From positions 62,001 to 126,000 of the forward strand of contig NZ_JABMCC010000112.1 in the NCBI RefSeq assembly GCF_013359905.1: a DNA stretch of 64,000 bases, written 5' to 3'. Origin of the DNA: Paenibacillus taichungensis. Lineage in GTDB: Bacteria; Bacillota; Bacilli; Paenibacillales; Paenibacillaceae. Numbering within the stretch: position 1 is the stretch's first letter; each line of letters begins with the position of its first letter. The notes beneath the pieces were generated by a model, which was given only the letters and a program-made list of their open reading frames with translations, did no database searches and was not told the DNA's origin. Made by a program: the position numbers and the translations under genes. This document shows, in pieces, positions 8,162-17,336 of the stretch.

Positions 8162-10213
8162 TCACTTTAGTTGAATCTTGAAAACATCTCCCGCTTCACC
8201 ACCAAAGACGATAAAACCACCTTTGGGAAGCAGCGTTGATTGTTGATTCGTTGCTTTTGAAAATTGAAGCACTTCACCTTTATCGTTATATACCGCATAA
8301 CCTCCGCTCTCCGGAGAATCCACCGTTAACGTTTTGTTCGCTGAGCGGGAATCGATGGCATACCACCGAGCTTGACCGTTGGACGGGATGGTGGTGATGC
8401 CTGTTTTCCCACCGAAGATTGGTGTAATGGCTTCCTCCGCAATATACTCCTGTCCATCCTGAGTTAAGTACTCCGCTTCGTTCTTCGTACGGAAATGCAG
8501 ATCAAAAGCATCTCTTCCGTTCATCACTGGAATCTGTGCGACATTCTCTGCATTGTCAGGATCAACAATTTGTGTGCCATTCGCATAACCGTTCTCCACA
8601 TCTACGGTCAGGTTTTTGATCAGCATCGATGGAACCAGATAGAAGATCGACGTTATCTTTTCATCCAGCGCGTAATATTTCGAGCCGTTTCTAGCCTCCC
8701 ATTTCTTTTTCGATGCTGTATCTAGCGAATTATTTCCCAATTTTTGATAATCATATGTGTTCATCACCGTTTGGCCTAGTCCAGGCAGCGTGATATTCGC
8801 TTGAACTTTAAAATATACCTTGTCGTTGCTTTCTTTCTCGAAGCTGACCTTCACACTTCCATCGTTACTCGTAAATTTCCCTTCACCCGTGTACACGTAA
8901 TTCTGCTCCGGGATAAGTCCTCCCTGCATAGCCGGAAGTGCGATCTCACCATTCTTAACCTCTATATCAAGGGTTGAACCTACCGTACCATAGAGGCCGG
9001 AATACGCCGTCAATTCCGTGGGCATCTTTGTTTTGACAGGTGGTGAGAATGTTTGTTCAGGCTCTATTTCGTCGATGATGCCCTGATCCTGAAGAACCTC
9101 CAACAGAACTTTAGTGGCAAACATCTGATTATAGATAGAAGACCCGCCCGAAGATAGGACCGCCATTGATATATCATGTTCCGGTATAGTGATTAACGAG
9201 GCGTGATACAACATGGTGTCTCCACCTTTGGCAAGTGCAGTAATGCCATAATCGCTGAACGGTGCAAGTGCTACAGCATCCCATCCAAGACCATAGTTGA
9301 AGGTATTTCTCTCTTCGGACACCCATATTCCCCGACGATATTCATGATTTTGCATGGACTCTGCTGCTGATTTGGACAGAATGTCCGGTTTGTTTCCTAT
9401 CAACACTTCAGCGAATTGGCTTAATTCTTCTGCAGTCGAGTAGATTCCACCTGTACCGAGGATATTAGCATTTTCGACAGGCAGTTTCGTTTCAATTGTA
9501 GGCCAATACGTCTCGGATAATCGTTCTCTATCAAAAGAATCAAGTGGTGTCTTGGTTGCTTGCAGCTGTAACGGCTCACTAATGAACTTGGCAATAAATT
9601 CGCTGTAGCTCAATCCACTCACACGTTCAACCAATATCTCAAGCAACTGAAAGCCATCATTGCTATAGACGGAATAGGCTCCCGGGTTTGATTTCAATTT
9701 CTCTGACTTTAATTTGAGTAGTAATTCATCATGATTGCGGGTATCGGTATCGTCAAATAACATACTGTTTCCATAATGGGTACCGTAAAGCCCAGAGGAA
9801 TGGTTCATGAGCATTCGCGGGGTTATTTGGGTATACCGTGCATCTGCCATTTCAAAATCTTTAATATAGGAAGTGAGGGGCTGATCCAGATCCACTTTAC
9901 CGGAATCCACCAGCATCATGGTGGCAGCCGTGACAACCATTTTGCTAACGGAACCTATTCCAAACATGGTATCCTTGTCGACTGGTGTTTTGGATGCTTT
10001 GTCCTGGAATCCAACACTGTCGGACAAAATGATCTTCCCTTCATCCATGATCGCATATTGTAAACCTGTGACACCATAATTCTGCACCATCTCTGTGGCG
10101 AGTCGCCCAGCCTGATCTTCAATTGCTCCCATCTTGTTCGTCTCTGCACTGACATCTGTCATCGGAATGACTACAAGTACAGCCGTACATAGCATACTGA
10201 TTAGTTTCTTCAT
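8162..10213 (-). CDS. Secreted serine hydrolase of the beta-lactamase/class C PBP-like family
   Basis: Exported hydrolase of about 683 residues. The start MKKLISMLCT follows GGGAGGAAG and gives a signal peptide ending near VSAETN; the upstream ATG at 10315 lacks a comparable SD. The catalytic domain (PF00144) has S-V-S-K with nucleophile Ser88, a YSN motif (SVYSNDGFQ) and KGGD in the place of the KTG/HxG motif. The last 280 or so residues form one or two beta-rich accessory domains. Such proteins include D-aminopeptidases, esterases and peptidoglycan-active enzymes; beta-lactam resistance is not implied. It lies just downstream of an AgrC/AgrA-type sensor-regulator pair on the same strand. 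Confidence 0.88.
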   Translation of the reverse strand: MKKLISMLCTAVLVVIPMTDVSAETNKMGAIEDQAGRLATEMVQNYGVTGLQYAIMDEGKIILSDSVGFQDKASKTPVDKDTMFGIGSVSKMVVTAATMMLVDSGKVDLDQPLTSYIKDFEMADARYTQITPRMLMNHSSGLYGTHYGNSMLFDDTDTRNHDELLLKLKSEKLKSNPGAYSVYSNDGFQLLEILVERVSGLSYSEFIAKFISEPLQLQATKTPLDSFDRERLSETYWPTIETKLPVENANILGTGGIYSTAEELSQFAEVLIGNKPDILSKSAAESMQNHEYRRGIWVSEERNTFNYGLGWDAVALAPFSDYGITALAKGGDTMLYHASLITIPEHDISMAVLSSGGSSIYNQMFATKVLLEVLQDQGIIDEIEPEQTFSPPVKTKMPTELTAYSGLYGTVGSTLDIEVKNGEIALPAMQGGLIPEQNYVYTGEGKFTSNDGSVKVSFEKESNDKVYFKVQANITLPGLGQTVMNTYDYQKLGNNSLDTASKKKWEARNGSKYYALDEKITSIFYLVPSMLIKNLTVDVENGYANGTQIVDPDNAENVAQIPVMNGRDAFDLHFRTKNEAEYLTQDGQEYIAEEAITPIFGGKTGITTIPSNGQARWYAIDSRSANKTLTVDSPESGGYAVYNDKGEVLQFSKATNQQSTLLPKGGFIVFGGEAGDVFKIQLK

Positions 10214-10331
10214 TATAATAACTTCCTCCCTTATGATAATGCTCATATAATTACATTCATCATATCGGAGTAGAAGCAAATAGAACGATAACGAACCCTG
10301 AATGGAAAAAAACAATCCCCGAACGGTATGT

Positions 10332-11630
10332 TCAGAGACTGTTCATGTCAAAAGGAAGAACGACCATGTTATTAAATGTCCGATGATGATTCTCGATACT
10401 CATATGTCCGCCATACTTGTCGCACATTCTCGATATATTGGTTAAGCCGATCCCATGGAACTCGGGATTGGGCTTCTCACTCTTAAAGTGAGTCAATTTT
10501 TGCTCCAAATGATTTAGAATCTGGATTACAAGTGCAGACGCCGTGGAGTGAATTGCAACCAGGATATACCTGTCTTCAGCATGTCTAACTTTCTTGGAAG
10601 CTTCGATGGCATTATCCAACATATTGCCGAGCACAACGCACAGATCATAACGATCGATATGGAGATGTTGTGAATGGAGTTGAATACGGGTGTCGACTTT
10701 GATCCCATTTGCCTGCCCCACGGCGATGGTATTTGTAACAAGGGCATCGATAACAAGATTGCCGGAGTTCACCCGCTGGTACGCTCCTTCAATCTTATTC
10801 AATGTGAGTTGAATATGCTCACCTGCGGCATCAAGCTTGTTTTGCTTGATACACTCTTCAATGTACAGGAACTGCTGATTGGTATCATGGATGATGCTTT
10901 TCACGTTTTTGAAACTGTGCACTGTTTTCTCATAGTTGGCATCCTGATAGTCCATCTGACGCTGTAGTTGAACATTTTCATGTGCGAGCTGAACCTTTTC
11001 TACCATATTATCGAATAGATAAACAATGAACACATTAAGAAAAAGGGAGCCTAATACGGAAACGACATAATATATGTTTTTTTCACTATAAGTTGAGGCC
11101 ACATTGATCTGATAGATCGTAATGGTAGGTACGATCAGAAACAAGAAATAATAACGATAATGCATAGCGAAACTTCTCCGCTTGGCTATCAAACGCACAA
11201 TCTGGATCACAATGAACATGATACCGCAACCAAGCAGCATCACTTTGGAGAACACCCAGTGATAATCCACGTTGAAATGATCCCATATGCTGTAATCCGT
11301 GGAATCAATCGCACTCATAATATATACGGCAATGTAATTTACCGTTGTGAGCAGTACTGCATAGAGGATGGTAAATGCAATTTTTTTGATGAATTCCACC
11401 TCATAGGATTGTGCCAGGCTGAAGATGAATAACAAAGCAAAAGCGGACGAAACGACAGGTGAAAATGAAGATACCAAATAGAAATACCCCAGTACAACAA
11501 ATACAATGAAATAGATCGCTCTGTATGGTTTTCGTTTGGACTTGCCCAGCACGGAATTGAAATAAAAATTCACCTGGAATGCCATAAGTAAAGGAACGAC
11601 GAAGACGGACAAGATTACATACATATCCAT
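10332..11630 (-). CDS. AgrC-type sensor histidine kinase (GHKL, multi-TM)
   Basis: Membrane sensor kinase of 432 residues. About six hydrophobic segments fill residues 1-210, followed by a coiled linker, a short DHp region with the candidate phospho-acceptor His248 (SIIHDTNQQ), and a HATPase_c_5 domain with N-box LGNMLDNAIEAS and G-box HGIGLTNISRM. Kinases of this build sense peptides or membrane signals and pair with LytTR regulators. The ATG is one base after the stop of the upstream regulator gene, so the pair is coupled. No agrB/agrD-like peptide genes are adjacent, and the ligand is unknown. The serine hydrolase gene 118 bases downstream may be co-transcribed. Confidence 0.9.
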   Translation of the reverse strand: MDMYVILSVFVVPLLMAFQVNFYFNSVLGKSKRKPYRAIYFIVFVVLGYFYLVSSFSPVVSSAFALLFIFSLAQSYEVEFIKKIAFTILYAVLLTTVNYIAVYIMSAIDSTDYSIWDHFNVDYHWVFSKVMLLGCGIMFIVIQIVRLIAKRRSFAMHYRYYFLFLIVPTITIYQINVASTYSEKNIYYVVSVLGSLFLNVFIVYLFDNMVEKVQLAHENVQLQRQMDYQDANYEKTVHSFKNVKSIIHDTNQQFLYIEECIKQNKLDAAGEHIQLTLNKIEGAYQRVNSGNLVIDALVTNTIAVGQANGIKVDTRIQLHSQHLHIDRYDLCVVLGNMLDNAIEASKKVRHAEDRYILVAIHSTASALVIQILNHLEQKLTHFKSEKPNPEFHGIGLTNISRMCDKYGGHMSIENHHRTFNNMVVLPFDMNSL

Positions 11631-11631
11631 A

Positions 11632-12372
11632 TCACTGAATCCTCATGATCATATATTTGGTATAAGCATCCTTGACTTCCTTGACTTTGGAGCGGCCTAT
11701 CGGCAATTCCGTACCATTTAACATGACGACTTGGGTACCCGCAAACTTCTGAACATGCATCAGGTTGATGATAATCGAGCGATGAATTTGCAAGAAACCA
11801 TGATCTTTCAAGGCGGTGGCATAACCGGATAAGATGCCTTTGCTCTCATGCGAATTTTCCTGAGTCACAAATTTTAATTTGTTCTTGATCGTCAAACTCT
11901 TCATGACCTCAATCCAGAGAATATCATCGTATTTCAATAGAAGCTCTTCATAATCTGACTTAATCAGTACATACTTTTTGTCCAGCGCTTTAAAATATTG
12001 GCACAGCTTAATCATCTTCTCCTCGAAGATATCCGGCAGGATTGGTTTGATCAGATATTGAAAAGTAACCACATCAAAACTATCAACCATATACTCGGGG
12101 TAGCTGGTCAGAAACATGATTTGCACATCCAGATACTTCATATTTCTGATTTCTTGGGCTGTCTGGATTCCGTTCATTCCGCTCATTTCCACATCCATAA
12201 TGAGGATATGAAACGTGTCTCCCACGTTTTTATAATGTGAGACGAGCTGCTCTCCGGATGCAAATAATGTAATTTGAAAATCAATATTCGTTTTTAGAGA
12301 TAAGGAGATAAGCATCGTTTTCACAAGTTCTCTTTGTTTCTCCTCGTCATCACAGACTGCAACTTTGAACAT
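11632..12372 (-). CDS. LytTR-family response regulator (AgrA/LytR-like)
   Basis: Cytoplasmic transcription factor of about 246 residues. It has a receiver domain with acidic pocket CDDE (residues 7-10), phospho-acceptor Asp60 in ILIMDVEMSG and a conserved Lys in FQYLIKPI, and a C-terminal LytTR DNA-binding domain (SHESKGILSGYATAL, FLQIHRSIIINL, IGRSKVKEVKDAY). The MFKVAVCDDE start was preferred over an ATG nine codons upstream because AAAGGCGG precedes it. It forms a tightly coupled operon with the kinase at 10332-11630. Likely targets are unknown; the nearby serine hydrolase is a candidate by position only. Confidence 0.9.
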   Translation of the reverse strand: MFKVAVCDDEEKQRELVKTMLISLSLKTNIDFQITLFASGEQLVSHYKNVGDTFHILIMDVEMSGMNGIQTAQEIRNMKYLDVQIMFLTSYPEYMVDSFDVVTFQYLIKPILPDIFEEKMIKLCQYFKALDKKYVLIKSDYEELLLKYDDILWIEVMKSLTIKNKLKFVTQENSHESKGILSGYATALKDHGFLQIHRSIIINLMHVQKFAGTQVVMLNGTELPIGRSKVKEVKDAYTKYMIMRIQ

Positions 12373-12492
12373 GCTTGAACATCCGCCTTTCATCGACATC
12401 GACGCTGAATTTCACTCTCAAATATACTATTTTATCACAGGTTCAAGGGCGAAATTAAGATGAAACGCATGATTGAGACCCTAAAGCGCAAC

Positions 12493-12526
12493 AAAGCCGA
12501 TCAATTCTTCTCATTGATCGGCTTTT
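12493..12526. terminator. Bidirectional-looking terminator after pdxS
   Basis: AAGCCGATCAA and TTGATCGGCTT flank a short loop. TTTTCTT follows on the plus strand and a weaker TTTGTT on the minus strand. It lies about 95 bases beyond the pdxS stop codon. Confidence 0.6.
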
Positions 12527-12621
12527 CTTGATATCTATTCCTACCCCATTCAAGCTCAATGCTTAAATACAGCGTTGTGTAAAATCATAACAATACTTTA
12601 AAATTAATGTTCTATTTAAGC

Positions 12622-13503
12622 TTACCAACCGCGGTTGGACATGCGCTCTTCGGGAGCCAATTTAGAAATTTCAATGCCTTTCATTGGGGCACCCAAGTTT
12701 TTGGATACTTCGGCAATCAGTTTGTAATCCGTGTAATGTGTTGTAGCTTCAACGATTGCACGCGCAAATTTCTCAGGGTTATCTGATTTGAAAATACCGG
12801 ACCCTACAAACACACCGTCTGCGCCCAGATGCATCATTAGTGCTGCGTCTGCCGGAGTGGCTACTCCGCCTGCTGCAAAGTTAACGACAGGAAGTTTTCC
12901 ATTTTCATAAACATCGCGCAGTAATTCATAAGCTACGCCCAGATTTTTTGCTTCAGCGTACAACTCATCCTTGGACATGTTTTTCACTTTGCGGATCTGG
13001 CTGTTAATCAGACGCATATGACGAACTGCCTCAACGATGTTACCCGTTCCAGGCTCGCCTTTTGTACGAATCATCGATGCACCCTCACCAATACGGCGAA
13101 GAGCTTCTCCCAAATCTTTGGCTCCACATACAAATGGTACAGTGAACTCATGTTTATCAATATGGAACACTTCGTCTGCAGGCGTAAGAACTTCACTTTC
13201 ATCAAGATAGTCCACACCTAGAGATTCAAGCACTTTGGCTTCTATGTAATGACCGATACGCGCCTTGGCCATAACCGGAATAGATACAACCTTCATAACC
13301 TCTTCCACGATGGTTGGATCTGCCATACGAGCTACACCGCCAGCTGCGCGAATATCGGAAGGTACCCGCTCAAGAGCCATAACAGCTGTTGCCCCTGCCG
13401 CTTCAGCGATTTTAGCTTGCTCTGCATTCATGACGTCCATGATGACGCCGCCTTTTTGCATCTCAGCCATTCCTCTTTTTACACGATCTGTACCTGTTTG
13501 CAT
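12622..13503 (-). CDS. pdxS: Pyridoxal 5'-phosphate synthase, synthase subunit PdxS
   Basis: Lyase subunit of the R5P-dependent vitamin B6 pathway: it condenses ribose 5-phosphate, glyceraldehyde 3-phosphate and ammonia to PLP. Full length at 293 residues. Active-site residues are visible: Asp23 ([13 protein letters not shown]), the first Schiff-base Lys79 ([10 protein letters not shown]) and the second Lys147 ([10 protein letters not shown]). AGGAGG precedes the ATG. The usual next gene, pdxT (glutaminase), is absent: the stop is followed by an AT-rich stretch and a terminator. Ammonia must come from a PdxT encoded elsewhere or from free ammonium. A MocR/PdxR-type regulator is divergent, as in several Firmicutes and Actinobacteria. 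Confidence 0.97.
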   Translation of the reverse strand: MQTGTDRVKRGMAEMQKGGVIMDVMNAEQAKIAEAAGATAVMALERVPSDIRAAGGVARMADPTIVEEVMKVVSIPVMAKARIGHYIEAKVLESLGVDYLDESEVLTPADEVFHIDKHEFTVPFVCGAKDLGEALRRIGEGASMIRTKGEPGTGNIVEAVRHMRLINSQIRKVKNMSKDELYAEAKNLGVAYELLRDVYENGKLPVVNFAAGGVATPADAALMMHLGADGVFVGSGIFKSDNPEKFARAIVEATTHYTDYKLIAEVSKNLGAPMKGIEISKLAPEERMSNRGW

Positions 13504-13638
13504 GATTGTATTCCTCCTAATTAAATTTATTGTTTCACTTCAACCTATGGTTTAGTATAAAATGAGAATGGACAACTAAAAAGATCCAATAATTTCGGTT
13601 TTTATTGTACCACTTCTAAATTATCCTCTGGAGGGCAT
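13504..13638. promoter_or_regulatory. Divergent pdxS/pdxR control region
   Basis: A 135-base AT-rich intergenic region between divergent pdxS and its presumed regulator. PdxR proteins of other species bind repeated sites in this position. I see loosely similar blocks around TGGACAACT (13572) and GATCCAAT (13583), but no repeat convincing enough to name as an operator. Confidence 0.5.
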
Positions 13639-15129
13639 ATGCAATTTCATGTAGCTTACAGTTCATATTTGAACCGAAAATATACCAAGATGAAGGCTCT
13701 CTATCAAGCAATTCGTGATGCTATTCAAGAAGGTAACCTGGTGCATGGCGAGAAGTTACCATCTACACGAGAGTTAGCTGCGACGTATCACATTTCCCGC
13801 GGAACAGTGAATCAGGTGTATGATACGTTGACTGCTCAAGGTTATATTCATTCCGAGCATGGGAGAGGAACCTTTGTTGCTTATCAGTTGGATTTAAGCA
13901 ATGATGCGTCCACCGAGAAAGCATGCACTCATCACTTATCAGCCTGGGGGAATCGTATTCAGCAGTTTGAACAGCACACAACTCAAAGGAATTCACATAC
14001 CAATGCACAAACAAGTAATTCCAGAATAGAAAGCGACGAAGTTATTGATTTTAGCAAATACCAGCCTGATTTCTCCAAGTTCCCTTACGATGAATGGAAC
14101 AATCGATTGTATGCTGAGATACGGCATCGGGAGCATCACATAGAAACAACCTCTGCTCTTGTTAGTTCAACAGGGGAGCCGAAATTGCGAGAAGCCATTG
14201 CTGCCTACCTTCGGCGGATGCGGGGGATTCAAGTCGATGCAGATCACATTGCAGTCACTGCCGGTTCTATGCAAGCTATAGCTCTACTCACTCAATTACT
14301 TGCAGATCCTGGGGATCATGTAGTGACGGAAAGTCCTTGTTATATCGGAATTTCACAAGCCATTTTGGCTGCGGGTGCAAATTTGATTGAAGCCAGTCTC
14401 GATGGTCAAGGCGTTGTACCCCAAAACTGGGATGCACGTATGTTGTTTGTCACGCCATCACGACAATTTCCAACCGGCGAAATGCTCAGCCTTGAACGCA
14501 GACAAACTTTGCTGGATTGGGCACATCGTCATGATGCTATGATTGTGGAGGATGATTATGATAGTGAATTCCGATATCGCGGAATGCATGTTGAACCGCT
14601 GAAAACATTGGATAAAGCGGGACGCGTAATCTACCTTGGCAGCTTCACGAAAACCTTGCCTTTGGAAGTACGGCTTGGTTACGTGGTTCTCCCCCCCACC
14701 TTGGCAGACACCTTTAGAAAAGCACAGGCATTATACGAGCCAAGACCTGTCAATCTGATCGAACAGCGGGCATTAGCAGCATTTATGACAAGCGGACAAT
14801 ATGAGCGTCATCTGCGTAGGATGAATCGTTTATACAGTCGCAAATTTCATCTGTTACTCAAACTTTTGAACCAACAACTCTCTACATGGTTTGATTGGGT
14901 AGAAAATGAAGCGGGGCTGCACGTGTTTGGCTGGTGGCGAGGTGATGCGTCCACTTATGAAGTCTTTCGGGCATCGGCTAGATCTGAAGGGGTTGTATAC
15001 TCAGAAGTCAGCAGTTCAACGTCTGACGGTACGAAGTATGGTATCTATTTATCATTTGCTCACTTGTCAGATGTTCAATTACAGGCAGGCGTATGCAAAT
15101 TAAAAAATGCCGTCACAGCTCCATTGTAA
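13639..15129 (+). CDS. MocR/PdxR-family regulator (GntR wHTH fused to aminotransferase fold)
   Basis: A PLP-dependent transcription factor, 496 residues. The N-terminal GntR winged helix spans about residues 15-80 (LPSTRELAATYHISRGTVNQVYD), then a linker, then a fold-type I aminotransferase-like domain. The PLP-binding Lys338 lies in GSFTKTLPLEVRLGY, and the Asp that contacts the pyridine nitrogen is in VEDDYDSEFRY. The divergent arrangement with pdxS strongly suggests PdxR, which senses PLP and controls its synthesis. The ATG has GGAGGG only three bases upstream, which is short, so an internal ATG (MKALYQ) is possible. Confidence 0.9.
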   Translation: MQFHVAYSSYLNRKYTKMKALYQAIRDAIQEGNLVHGEKLPSTRELAATYHISRGTVNQVYDTLTAQGYIHSEHGRGTFVAYQLDLSNDASTEKACTHHLSAWGNRIQQFEQHTTQRNSHTNAQTSNSRIESDEVIDFSKYQPDFSKFPYDEWNNRLYAEIRHREHHIETTSALVSSTGEPKLREAIAAYLRRMRGIQVDADHIAVTAGSMQAIALLTQLLADPGDHVVTESPCYIGISQAILAAGANLIEASLDGQGVVPQNWDARMLFVTPSRQFPTGEMLSLERRQTLLDWAHRHDAMIVEDDYDSEFRYRGMHVEPLKTLDKAGRVIYLGSFTKTLPLEVRLGYVVLPPTLADTFRKAQALYEPRPVNLIEQRALAAFMTSGQYERHLRRMNRLYSRKFHLLLKLLNQQLSTWFDWVENEAGLHVFGWWRGDASTYEVFRASARSEGVVYSEVSSSTSDGTKYGIYLSFAHLSDVQLQAGVCKLKNAVTAPL

Positions 15130-15289
15130 GGAACCTCGTTTCAAAAATGCAGTACAAGAAGATCATCATTTGTTAGAAGGAGCATTGTCGAGCTTTTCAA
15201 GTTTTCCGAATTGGAGAGGCAACTGCCAAAAGGACCTCTGCCCCTCCCTCCAACTTCAGCTAGTCGGGCATGAGCTCACTATGTTATAA

Positions 15290-15557
15290 TCATTGCCCTC
15301 CTAGCTGAATACAATAAATGCCCTCAAATGGTTTACTGTTCTTTTCGTTTAAAACCTTAAAACACATCTTTCCAACTAAAAGTCCCATACCAGATGAACA
15401 TATAAGATATCCAAAGAACAAGAAAAGTAAATAAACACCATGAAGATCTTCAGGAATCTGTTATAAGCCTTCAAACCAAGCAAAACGAAAAGAATATAGG
15501 ATTGCTACCCAAATGATCAGCAATAATAGAAGAAAATTATTTATTTTAGCACAATAA
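15290..15557 (-). pseudogene. Decayed small membrane-protein gene with an in-frame stop
   Basis: One continuous minus-strand frame reads a hydrophobic segment (INNFLLLLLIIWVAILYSF), ..RFAWFEGL, then a TAA at 15461-15463, then on in the same frame IPEDLHGVYLLFLFFGYL..GMGLLVGKM and ends at 15290 after ..IYCIQLGGQ. Two membrane helices on either side of the stop and protein-like composition argue for a former two-TM protein of about 85 residues. No ATG/GTG start with an SD is visible upstream; a TGA precedes it by about 12 codons. Family not recognised. Confidence 0.5.
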
Positions 15558-15879
15558 CGATCCTTTCAAGTCCGAGTGGTAACAGTCGGATGTATACGCT
15601 GCATCTTTCATTTCGTATACCTTAAACGCTGCCCGCACTATAATAGTTAGCTTATGTATTAGACTCGCTACATTCTGAATGTGCAAAATGTGTGGTTCAC
15701 GTGCTCAAGATGTCAGAAATCTAAGGAACCTGAGACACTATATCGGGATGTATCGCCTTTTAGAGCGTTGTTGAGACATACTTTAGGGTTCATGCTTTGG
15801 TCGATGATTGCTGCGGCACAAAGGTACCCTTCTTTTAACAGAAAGGCCTTCTTTGTGCATTTGTAGCAACGTTTTATGC
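15558..15879. other. Intergenic stretch, nothing convincing
   Basis: Between the decayed membrane-protein frame and the DUF418 gene I see no supported gene, promoter or repeat. A 61-codon plus-strand frame at 15681-15866 has no SD and is not protein-like enough to call. Confidence 0.4.
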
Positions 15880-17118
15880 TCAGTGCACTCTAGGAGCACT
15901 ATCTTGCAAATTCGTGTTCGATCTTTTCTTCTTTCTTGGCTGTCCTTTCCAAGATAGATATGTCCAGATCCGAAGGAGATACTCGACTGGACCACTGCTA
16001 AATTTCTTAAGATATAACGGACTGAGCCATAATTGAGTACCATAGACAGCAAGTGCAATAATTGCTCCAATGATTACACCAGCACTCCCAAACAGACCTA
16101 GACCGTAACCATAAAAAATAGTCGTACAGATGACACTCTGCATCAGGTAATTCGTCAGTGAGAGACGGCCGACCGCCTCAAACCTGCACATCAGGCTATA
16201 ACGGCGACTTCCTGCGTATAACATTGCAAATGCGTAAATGTATCCGAGTGCAAGCAACATTCCCCCGAGCGTCCCGCCGATTCCGATTCCGGGCCATCCT
16301 TCCGCACCAAATTGTGGCGCCAACACACCGTATGCTTTGAGTATCAAACCAACTGGAATCAAGAACGAGGCACGACGTAAATACATATGCCTCATTGCCT
16401 GAGGATCGCTAAACGTGCCCATTCTGGCAGCGTGCATACCAAGCAAAAACATCGGTACCGTCATTAGCGGGGCTAATACTAGGGCCAACAAGGCAAATGA
16501 CACATCCAAATCCCCACCGAATGGATCGCCGTTATTGCTGAAATCCCTGATCTCCTCGTAGTTGCCATTACCGTATACATCCTGACTTTGGATGATGTAG
16601 TTCTCCATATGAGTGGATTCAATAGATAGCGGATTCATTGGATTGGATGCCGGCAAACCTAGCAGCCCTGCTCCGACAAGTAGCAGTACCGCCCAAATGA
16701 GCAGCGTTTTTGGCTTTCGATTCAGGAACATCAGCAGAAAGAAACCGAGTACACCGTAAAACGATAGAATGTCCCCTTCCCAAAGATAGGTTATGTGCAG
16801 CAATCCGATACCAAACAGTAGTAGAAAACGCCGGGCAAGATGACACTTTGGTCGTAAATCTCGCGATTGAAGGCTTTCTGACAGTTTGATCATACCGAAG
16901 CCGAACATGAAGGCAAAGATCGGCATAAAACTACCTACCACAGTGATCTGCAGAAACGAGAGAAATGCCTGGTCTACACCACCGATCCCGAATAGTTGGG
17001 GTTTACTCTGGCCGAACATTCCGTATTGGAAAGCCAACATATTCGCCAGCACGATACCGGCCAGACTGAATCCGCGCAGTCCATCAATTAATTGGATTCG
17101 CTTTTTTGATGTGCTCAA
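15880..17118 (-). CDS. DUF418-family integral membrane protein (YeiB-like)
   Basis: Multi-pass membrane protein of 412 residues. It opens with the family signature RIQLIDGLRGFSLAGIVLANM (first TM), carries about ten hydrophobic segments, and ends in the PF04235 domain with RLSLTNYLMQS near residue 320 and a C-terminal basic tail. These proteins resemble acyltransferase_3-type membrane enzymes and have been proposed to modify cell-surface molecules or take part in transport; no activity is established. It is a single gene between the remnant at 15290 and the one at 17186, so context adds no functional clue. Confidence 0.88.
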   Translation of the reverse strand: MSTSKKRIQLIDGLRGFSLAGIVLANMLAFQYGMFGQSKPQLFGIGGVDQAFLSFLQITVVGSFMPIFAFMFGFGMIKLSESLQSRDLRPKCHLARRFLLLFGIGLLHITYLWEGDILSFYGVLGFFLLMFLNRKPKTLLIWAVLLLVGAGLLGLPASNPMNPLSIESTHMENYIIQSQDVYGNGNYEEIRDFSNNGDPFGGDLDVSFALLALVLAPLMTVPMFLLGMHAARMGTFSDPQAMRHMYLRRASFLIPVGLILKAYGVLAPQFGAEGWPGIGIGGTLGGMLLALGYIYAFAMLYAGSRRYSLMCRFEAVGRLSLTNYLMQSVICTTIFYGYGLGLFGSAGVIIGAIIALAVYGTQLWLSPLYLKKFSSGPVEYLLRIWTYLSWKGQPRKKKRSNTNLQDSAPRVH

Positions 17119-17185
17119 TCAATCACCTCTGTCTGTAGCATAAAGATCAATCCTAAATATACGTTAAATCTTTCCAAAACTTCAA

Positions 17186-17275
17186 CTATAACTCTGTCAC
17201 GAACTCCAGTACTTTGGATTCGAAGCCATCCCAGTTTGTACCATGTCCTCCATTTGATTTCCCTCTAATTACACC
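17186..17275 (-). pseudogene. C-terminal remnant of an alpha/beta hydrolase-like gene
   Basis: After a stop at 17276 the minus frame reads GVIRGKSNGGHGTNWDGFES, KVLEFVTEL, then TAG. This resembles the last strand and helix of an alpha/beta hydrolase, where GGHG supplies the catalytic His and ..KVLEFV.. is the closing helix. There is no upstream remainder: directly 5' lies the codA terminator. I infer a deletion that kept only the 3' end. Confidence 0.4.
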
Positions 17276-17289
17276 TCATCTTCTAAAAT

Positions 17290-17322
17290 AAAAAAGCCGC
17301 TAAAATAGCGACTTTTAATGGG
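17290..17322 (-). terminator. Terminator of codBA, copy B of the dispersed hairpin family
   Basis: Minus strand: CCCATTAAAAGTCGCTATTT then TAGCGGC and a T-run, 15 bases beyond the codA stop codon. It has the same stem with a conserved U-G pair as copies A, C, D and E. Confidence 0.85.
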
Positions 17323-17336
17323 TTATATTTTCTTCA

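Noticed and set aside
8162..10213. Serine hydrolase as a beta-lactam resistance gene
   Set aside because: The SxxK family is broad; the KGGD in place of a KTG-type motif and the large C-terminal extension fit peptidase or esterase relatives better.
15681..15866. 61-codon plus-strand frame with a CxxC-like start (FTCSRCQ)
   Set aside because: No SD, unusual composition and overlap with the end of the DUF418 gene on the other strand; insufficient support.
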